A DNA stretch of 63,770 bases from an uncultured bacterium (lineage in GTDB: Bacteria > Verrucomicrobiota > Kiritimatiellia > RFP12 > UBA1067). This document shows, one piece after another, positions 59,101 to 63,770 of this stretch. The notes under the pieces are model-generated. The model searched no databases, had not been told where the DNA came from, and worked only from the letters and a program-made list of their open reading frames with translations. How positions within the stretch are numbered: the stretch's first letter is position 1; each line of letters starts with the position of its first letter. The stretch is from assembly GCA_902761035.1 (NCBI GenBank), contig CACWIW010000017.1, positions 1-63,770 of the forward strand, written 5' to 3'. Made by a program: the position numbers and the translations under genes.

Positions 59101-60524
59101 AGCGTCTGCGCGGTTCCGTAGACGAAATTCTGATCGACCATCGGGGTCGTCTCATCCGACAACTTGAAGTTTGAGTCGAACCGCACCTTGTATGGGTTTC
59201 CCGCCCACTGCGCGGTAAAGGTCTTGTTACCCGTCGAGCCCCGCGGGATGCTCGCCGGCGACCACCCCGTAAAATGCCATCCCGTTACATTGGCAGGGCT
59301 CGGTGGTGTATACGTGTCGCTTTCAACGTTATACGAGGTCTTAACTCCTGACGGCACCGTTCCGTGCCCGTTCATGTTGTAGGAGATGGTGTAGACAATC
59401 GGCGTCCACTGCGCCGTCGCGGTAACACTTGTCGTCCCAAATGTATAGTTTGAACCAGCTGAATATAATTGCGTCCCAATCATCCATCCGGTGAATGTAT
59501 AACCTGTCCATGAGGGAGCTGTTGCCAGCGTTACGGTCTGTCTCGCACCCCCGTATGTAGGAGCCTTTGTCGAATCTCCTGTGTTCGTATAGGTTACACT
59601 CAGCTGCGTCCATACTGCGTAAAGCGTAGTCTCGCCAGCGGCAGCGGCAGTTACAGACGCTCCGTCGCCATAAACCGCCGCGCCACCAGCTGTCAAAGCC
59701 CACCCTCCGAAATTATATCCATTGCGAGAAAATGTGTTCGCTTTCAAATTCTGCGCAACGCCGGGTGCGAAATGCTGATCGGTCATCGCCCCGCTTCCGC
59801 CATTGGCGTTAAAATGGACGGTGTGAGTTATCCACACAGCGTAAAGCGTTTTGTTTGCTGGCGTCGCCGGAATCGTATAGCTATAAAATCCCGACGTTGC
59901 ACTACTTGACTCAGCCCATCCAAGAAACTTATATCCGGTCGCCGACATAGACGGCAAACTATATGAAACGCCAGCCAAGCACGGCGAAATGGAGGATGGG
60001 GTCGTTCCGTGTCCATTTTTGTTGAATGAAATCGTACAGTATTTCTCAAACGCGGCATAAATCGTCGTAGGCCCTGCACCTGACAACGCAACACTGGCTG
60101 ACACTGCGGCAGTTGTTGGCTCAAAACTTGGCTTGTACGACAAACCTGTACAAACCCACCCTGAGTCTGGCGTTGCTGTTACCGTAATCGTTTTAGTGCT
60201 ACCATCGTCAATAGTATATGTGCCGGTACCACTAACACTACCATTCCCAGAATGGTTTTCATTAACAACATGGTTGTAGTATGAAAAAGTACCTATGGTC
60301 CCTTTGCTTGTAAATGTCCCATTGCTCGACCAGGTGCCAACGGTCTCTCCAGCCCCAACTGTCATGGGAGATAACGGCTGGCCCGACCAATACATAAGAT
60401 ACGCCCCTCCGTACCCCAGCACATACTTATTTGCCGTACTTGCGCCTGGAATTGTCGTCGAGGTAAAAGTTACGCTTTCCGCATATACTTTGCCAGCTAT
60501 AGGAATATTAAGACCTGTCGCCAT
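56127..60524 (-). CDS. Giant InlB/Listeria-Bacteroides repeat tail protein, 1465 aa
   Basis: The sequence holds many repeats of the InlB B-repeat type: a strand VxFxxNGGxG, then GYxFxGW, then TxYAxW (for example VHFNANGGSGAM, GYNFGGWALTAGG, ETTLYAVWTQ; YTISYNMNGHGTVP; GWHFTGWSPASIPR). About eight such units lie in residues 170-760 and more degenerate ones after that. The last 400 residues lack clear repeats. InlB repeats are usual in bacterial adhesins of Kiritimatiellota and Bacteroidota; here the gene is inside a late virion operon, so it is probably a long tail or host-contact fibre. The N-terminal coding part is clearly more AT-rich than its neighbours. Confidence 0.82.
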   Translation of the reverse strand: MATGLNIPIAGKVYAESVTFTSTTIPGASTANKYVLGYGGAYLMYWSGQPLSPMTVGAGETVGTWSSNGTFTSKGTIGTFSYYNHVVNENHSGNGSVSGTGTYTIDDGSTKTITVTATPDSGWVCTGLSYKPSFEPTTAAVSASVALSGAGPTTIYAAFEKYCTISFNKNGHGTTPSSISPCLAGVSYSLPSMSATGYKFLGWAESSSATSGFYSYTIPATPANKTLYAVWITHTVHFNANGGSGAMTDQHFAPGVAQNLKANTFSRNGYNFGGWALTAGGAAVYGDGASVTAAAAGETTLYAVWTQLSVTYTNTGDSTKAPTYGGARQTVTLATAPSWTGYTFTGWMIGTQLYSAGSNYTFGTTSVTATAQWTPIVYTISYNMNGHGTVPSGVKTSYNVESDTYTPPSPANVTGWHFTGWSPASIPRGSTGNKTFTAQWAGNPYKVRFDSNFKLSDETTPMVDQNFVYGTAQTLRLNSFARTGYTFVKWNTKYDGTGTDYTDGQSVINLLTPATYNPSNPPVFKLYALWDIHSWTVTFDANGGTGGWSKSMKYGATITAPAVTRTGYDRTIWSPAVATTVPDNDVTYTAQWTAHNYYINFDDETAWASLHPAYDEVVEISPPTRENYVFTGWTVSGVDSSVAKWGTTNNPTTQLKDGDKISNGSGSVWVKNLTSANQEANPTMGDNRIVLTANWERIAYSITARHFSSSWDIRVDAVAGLSGDEIAGFPHTLDALKSGESVKVEPFTAYAGGEYRITATMKPVSLKAYKWYIPISYGGKALSRQSTASGAPAKFTANYTFAANETSPQTWNNSFVYVQVVNGENPLNEDDALLRPTMSFVDGTDKKVRVVAPAETSKSAFLSWGYDPEAVTPVSQEGNVIVVPVASSNIVLTANYQRRTFEAAAEIDAATASAISSVEDAPTLSVTVSSGGATNTSIVVGYGLSATWTFSISNPPEGFSSNYEFAGWFKSATPSDPNEQPVSTDASFTAEVTEPTTLYARMRAKVKFIVDNGSEEGVKGGIAVGANGNEGPQFPNLPAEVKYIIGSTISIFAKETNGNTHFNGWFEGGTSHADSDRIPGFAANAQYVVGNATVLIAYFAATAEIFYVALYQRNAATRSYNDFADPYGTLALVETEGEVDKLTNWQAYKDAVGFNPPYQAKGVYYKVTGIRRVDATLTQTQTQTTGVKRVVRGYPGKSSVGGGAVLNEVQISGEMPFSAVIDENCVFVVDFGDVSHRKLVADVVSQPGSQVGGVAKVLNAEDVTSTDVSETGTYEIGRPAVAYAIPDNGYKFDGWYSAASGGTLLSKSVRYEFIMPAFPAGSTDPHRVYAKFSLGSFALYKWEGSAKRKQLTWKSKVYELSKPANLTSVRVDATTLNDDQPAYPLARFRYESFSSPNAQAPSAGVVDFAVGEKDRRLQSQDMRRLPYVTPEGRHIRPERYFQVEVENAAEVDAIIIGTSGEGLAT

Positions 60525-60539
60525 CTCCCGCCTCCTCTC

Positions 60540-62048
60540 TTATTCCCCTTCGTCCTCTTCGGCCTCGTCCGGCTCCTCCTCCTCCAGCCGCCTCACAAAG
60601 TACATGTCATCGCTGCGGTCGTCCACGCAGACGCAGGTCGCCACCTCGTTGTGCGTGGTGAGCGCGTTCGCGCTCTCGGTCAGGTCAAGCACCAGCGCCG
60701 TGCCCGTCGCCGTCCCGTTCGTCTCGTCGCGCTGGGTGAAGAACATGTGCAGCGCGTTGTCGTATGCCGCCATCATGCACGAGGACGGGTTGAGCGCCTG
60801 CCACTGCTCTTTCGTCAGGTACTTGTCGGTCACGTTGACGCAGGAAGTGCCGGCCTCGGCGCCGTCCGTCACCGCGAAAAGACCCTCGTTCGACGCGAAG
60901 TAGACCACGTTCTTGTAGACCACTACGCTCCTCTCGCTCACGCAAGCCGCCGGCGCAGCAAGCGAGGTCACGGTCATCGACTCGGGCGCGGTGCCGGAGA
61001 GGACATACGGCGTCCCGTCCGTTAGCGCGAACACGCTGTTCGCCGTGACAGCCAGCTTCACCACGTTGTCGCGGACGTCGTACCGGTACGCCGTCGGCCA
61101 GTTCGTCGGATTGTCCACGTCCGAGAAAAGCACCGTGTGCGGCATCGTGCGCTCGCGCGCCGCGTAGAAGTTTCCCGGCACGAAGGTCATGTCAAGCAGT
61201 TCCGGCGACGGCGCCTCTATCTCCGGCATGATCTCGCCGAGGTGCTTGTCGTCCACCGTCACGTAGAACTCGCTCTTCAGGTTCTCAAGCTCCGACCTGG
61301 AGTATTCGCGAAGGAACTGTATCTGCGCGCTCTCGTCGCCAGAGTTGGTCTTGTAGATGCGGACGCCGTATGCCTGCGGCGGCACGAAGATGGGGTCGAA
61401 CGCGATGGTCGAGCCCTGCGCGTAGCGGAGCGGCTTGTCGAAGTATTTGGAATCGCCTGTGTTCTTGTTGAGCGAGGACGCGGACGCGGGGCTCTCGTAT
61501 CCGTATTCGTCGAACCACGAGACGAAGAAGTAGGCATCGGAGTCCATCGGCACGTCGTCGGGCGCGATCTCCACGCGGCAGCGCGGCGCGGTCATCGGCT
61601 CCTTCACGAGGCAGTGCCGGGCAAACTTGCCGGTTGTGCGGTCGAAGAGGTAGGCGCAGGGGCTGTTGGGATGCTCCTTGCCGTTCGACGCCACATACTT
61701 GACGCCGGTGTCGCCGGTGACGAAGATGCGGTCGCGCTCGTCGTTGGCGATGTTGCCGTGCGCGAAATAGACGCGTCCGGGAAACGCGAGGAAGTCCGTG
61801 CGAACCGTGCCGTCAGAGAGCGTGTGCTTCCAGCAGTAGACGCTGTTGGCGTCGTAGATGTGGACGAGCCCGTTCTCGTGGTAGACTGTATGCGCGTTCT
61901 TGTCAACGGCCTCCGGCTCGCGGAGCGGGACGAGCTTCCCGCTCTTGAGGCGGCAGTTGTGCGCGGTCGTCGCCATCCCGTCCGGGAGTAGCGACGGCGC
62001 CACGCGCGGCATGATGCCGCCGAACTTGTCTATCTTAACCGTTGCCAT
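60540..62048 (-). CDS. Beta-propeller-like tail/neck protein, 502 aa
   Basis: MATVKIDKFGGIMPRVAPSL then repeated beta units (LVHIYDANSVYCWKHTLSDG; DRIFVTGDTGVKYVASNGKE; FSDVDNPTNWPTAYRYDVRD; SVFALTDGTPYVLSGTAPES) fit the family of podoviral tail-stabilising or nozzle-like proteins with propeller folds. The C-terminus is very acidic (EEEEPDEAEEDEGE). It lies between connector-like proteins and the long fibre, as expected for a tail hub protein. Confidence 0.7.
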   Translation of the reverse strand: MATVKIDKFGGIMPRVAPSLLPDGMATTAHNCRLKSGKLVPLREPEAVDKNAHTVYHENGLVHIYDANSVYCWKHTLSDGTVRTDFLAFPGRVYFAHGNIANDERDRIFVTGDTGVKYVASNGKEHPNSPCAYLFDRTTGKFARHCLVKEPMTAPRCRVEIAPDDVPMDSDAYFFVSWFDEYGYESPASASSLNKNTGDSKYFDKPLRYAQGSTIAFDPIFVPPQAYGVRIYKTNSGDESAQIQFLREYSRSELENLKSEFYVTVDDKHLGEIMPEIEAPSPELLDMTFVPGNFYAARERTMPHTVLFSDVDNPTNWPTAYRYDVRDNVVKLAVTANSVFALTDGTPYVLSGTAPESMTVTSLAAPAACVSERSVVVYKNVVYFASNEGLFAVTDGAEAGTSCVNVTDKYLTKEQWQALNPSSCMMAAYDNALHMFFTQRDETNGTATGTALVLDLTESANALTTHNEVATCVCVDDRSDDMYFVRRLEEEEPDEAEEDEGE

Positions 62049-62742
62049 TTGCCGCCGTTCCTCCTGTGCTTACCAGCCAGTCCTCCACGTCGATGAGAAG
62101 GTGCTTGCGCATCCCAGCGGTGATGAGCCCGAACGCAAGCCGGTTCAGGTCGTTGTTGTACGCTGTCGCGTGCATCCGCGCCATCTGGCCGTCGCCCCGC
62201 ATCGCGTAGATCCTCGCCAGCGCGCCGTGGGCGATGCACTCGCCGTAGCGGTCTATCATGTACTTCGGAGCGTTCGGCTCCCATGAAGTGCCGCCGCTCT
62301 TCTTCGTTTGGTCGTCGAAGCTCGGTCTCTCCGAGATCAGCACCGCGCATTTCTGCGGCGAAGACTTGAACACGGCGTAGAGGACGCCGCCTTCGCCGGA
62401 CATGATGGAGAAGTCCGTCGTGGAAACAGGCACGAACTTCCCGCCGTCCTCGTCCGTCCACTCCTCCGCGCCGACAACACGAAGGAACTTGCACGAATCC
62501 TGCGTCGGCGTCAGCCCAACCTGCGAACTGTTCGCCTCGATGCGCTCCATGTATGCCCCCATCCTCGTGCAGAAGTCCACGAACGAGTGCCACACTTCCT
62601 TCCTGACCGCAAGCTCCTCGGCTCCTGGCAGCTTGTAGGCTATCTCGCGGTAGAGTCCGTCAAGGGTTGTAAACTCCCTGTCGGCTTCCCGTGTCGGGTA
62701 CGGCACGCGGTTGAACAGCTCGTCTGGCAGACAGTATTGCAT
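62035..62742 (-). CDS. Head-tail connector-like protein, 235 aa
   Basis: MQYCLPDELFNRVPYPTREA opens the protein; a helical N-terminal domain, a beta core (GAEEWTDEDGGKFVPVSTTD) and a closing helix (RYGECIAHGALARIYAMRGD). The layout parallels the proteins at 8139-8765 and 62746-63129. It overlaps the next gene by 14 bases. It is probably a neck ring subunit. Confidence 0.65.
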   Translation of the reverse strand: MQYCLPDELFNRVPYPTREADREFTTLDGLYREIAYKLPGAEELAVRKEVWHSFVDFCTRMGAYMERIEANSSQVGLTPTQDSCKFLRVVGAEEWTDEDGGKFVPVSTTDFSIMSGEGGVLYAVFKSSPQKCAVLISERPSFDDQTKKSGGTSWEPNAPKYMIDRYGECIAHGALARIYAMRGDGQMARMHATAYNNDLNRLAFGLITAGMRKHLLIDVEDWLVSTGGTAANGNG

Positions 62743-62745
62743 CTA

Positions 62746-63129
62746 TCAGCCTCCTCTCGCGGCGGTGTAGAGTTCAAGGTAGCGGGCGGCGAGGTTGGCA
62801 TTGGTGGTGTCCGGGTCGTCCTTCAGGTACATCTTGTGGACTACGTAGTACACGATTGCCTCCTGCCACTTCCGCTCCATGTTGATTTCGTATGCACGCC
62901 AAGTCGTAGTGGCGGGCGAAGCCGGGATGCTGTAGTCGAACTCCACGGCCACGGGGCCGAGGCCGTTCACATAGCGCGAGACCGGCTGCTCCACCCGAAG
63001 CCTCTCCACCGCGCTTGCGATGGCGGCGTATATCTCCTTGGGCTCGAAGCGGTATGCGTCCGCGTAGGTGTCGAGGAGAATGAGCCTCGCCGCCTCCTCA
63101 ACGTCGCCTATCTTGATTGTATTAGCCAT
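62746..63129 (-). CDS. Neck/adaptor-like protein, 127 aa
   Basis: MANTIKIGDVEEAARLILLD starts an all-helical first half, followed by PVAVEFDYSIPASPATTTWR and a closing helix (YYVVHKMYLKDDPDTTNANL). It matches a common small phage neck family adjacent to the connector. AAAGGAG precedes the ATG at 63129 (an in-frame longer ORF has no ribosome site). Confidence 0.7.
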   Translation of the reverse strand: MANTIKIGDVEEAARLILLDTYADAYRFEPKEIYAAIASAVERLRVEQPVSRYVNGLGPVAVEFDYSIPASPATTTWRAYEINMERKWQEAIVYYVVHKMYLKDDPDTTNANLAARYLELYTAARGG

Positions 63130-63223
63130 GCTTTCGCTCCTTTGTTCTTTCCTGCCCCCGAAGGGGCGCCCTGTTTCGGCCTCTCCCGGCTTCGGAATGT
63201 GCGTTCTGGGCCTGTATGTTAGA

Positions 63224-63727
63224 TCAGTCCGAGCACGCGCCGCCGGAGCATGAGCCGCCGTCGGTGCACGCGCCGCCGGAGCAGTCGGCGGAGCCGGAGC
63301 CCTTGAGCGCGTTCGCCGCCGCGCCGAGAAGGTCGGCAGCAGCGTTCGCCGCCGCGCCCTTGGTGACGGGAACCTCCACGTCAATGTCGGGCTTCACGTC
63401 CGTGGTCTGCGTGGGCGAGGTGGTCTGCGTCTCGGTGGAGCCTGCGGAGTCGGCGGAGGCGATTGCGCCGTCGCCGATGACGATGCTCACGTAGTTGGAC
63501 GAGCATCCCTCGCTGAACTTCACCACGATGTCGCCGTAGTCGGCGGTGGTCTGCCGCGAGGCGGGGTTGGTGTCCATGCAGCCGGCGCAGAGCGCGAGGA
63601 GGAGAGCGAGCGCGGCGCAGCACTTGCCACCCTTGCACTTGCCCTTGACCTTTGCCTTGATACCCTTCGCCTTCGCCTTGACAGCGGCGGCTTTGGCCTT
63701 GACCTTCGATTTGATTTTCGCTTTCAT
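63224..63727 (-). CDS. Lysine-rich lipoprotein-like virion/lysis protein, 167 aa
   Basis: The first 32 residues are a Lys/Ala repeat (MKAKIKSKVKAKAAAVKAKA, continuing to KGKCKGGKCC), then a hydrophobic segment with a lipobox (LALLLALCAGC). The Cys after LCAG would be lipidated. The body is Ala/Thr-rich, and the C-terminus is Cys/Ser/Gly-rich (CSGGACTDGGSCSGGACSD). The poly-basic head before the signal is abnormal for a lipoprotein. It may be an outer-membrane spanin analogue or a DNA-binding virion protein. The start of the gene is repeated at 1-56 owing to circularity. Confidence 0.65.
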   Translation of the reverse strand: MKAKIKSKVKAKAAAVKAKAKGIKAKVKGKCKGGKCCAALALLLALCAGCMDTNPASRQTTADYGDIVVKFSEGCSSNYVSIVIGDGAIASADSAGSTETQTTSPTQTTDVKPDIDVEVPVTKGAAANAAADLLGAAANALKGSGSADCSGGACTDGGSCSGGACSD

Positions 63728-63770
63728 TGGTTTCTCCTTTTGGGTTGGTGGTTAGATGGTTATTCCACGC
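63672..63770. repeat. Right copy of 99-bp terminal direct repeat
   Basis: It is identical to 1-99. The lipoprotein gene runs across the junction, so joining the ends restores one continuous late operon. Confidence 0.93.

Overview
The window is a complete or near-complete genome of a temperate, podovirus-like tailed phage. It is assembled as a circle: bases 1-99 recur exactly at 63672-63770, so the unique length is about 63,671 bp. The sequence is GC-rich, gene-dense and uses strong Shine-Dalgarno sites. Near-consensus sigma70 promoters (TTGACA-N17-TATAAT upstream of the integrase) argue against a Bacteroidota host. The C-terminus of the integrase, the LamG-like and InlB/Listeria-Bacteroides repeat tail proteins, and the general style of the genes suggest a host in the PVC group (Kiritimatiellota, Verrucomicrobiota or Lentisphaerota of gut or rumen type). 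That host assignment is inference, not proof.

Layout. All late (virion) genes run leftward in two blocks that are contiguous on the circle. The first block (16.6 kb down to 1) holds the terminase subunits, portal, a probable scaffold, an N4-gp56-type major capsid protein, head/neck proteins, a pectate-lyase-fold tailspike, a fibre, LamG-like adhesins and a holin-like gene. The second block (63.7 down to 45.0 kb) continues with a lysine-rich lipoprotein, neck proteins, a propeller-like tail protein, a 1465-aa InlB-repeat protein, two internal virion proteins and a 2456-aa polyvalent ejection protein. The early genes run rightward from 18.2 to 43.4 kb. The integrase (43.4-44.6 kb, leftward) faces the early operon across a bidirectional hairpin terminator.

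Control region. About 1.5 kb without genes (16.7-18.2 kb) separates the two transcription directions. It carries 11 perfect GGGGAACA units in both orientations, an AT/T-rich stretch, three copies of a GTTAG-N6-CTAAC operator, and several promoter-like boxes. This is the best candidate for the replication origin and early/late switch. A second control point at 29.2-29.9 kb has divergent promoters and three AATGTG-CC-CACATT-type sites around a small two-gene operon.

Early genes. 18-28 kb is mainly short genes of unknown function plus a striking pair: a CobS/MoxR-like AAA+ ATPase (21744-23207) and a HEXXH + VWA protein (23359-25134). 30-39 kb is the replication/recombination module: HTH protein, RecT-like annealing protein, DUF669-like protein, ERCC4-fold nuclease, RecD2-like helicase and a Toprim primase-helicase. 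39-43.4 kb holds many tiny overlapping genes, a DUF7666-like protein with a 27-bp minisatellite, and a last gene of the DUF2829/Tad2 family, a known type of anti-Thoeris protein. No DNA polymerase, reverse transcriptase, tRNA, CRISPR array or recognisable endolysin was found.
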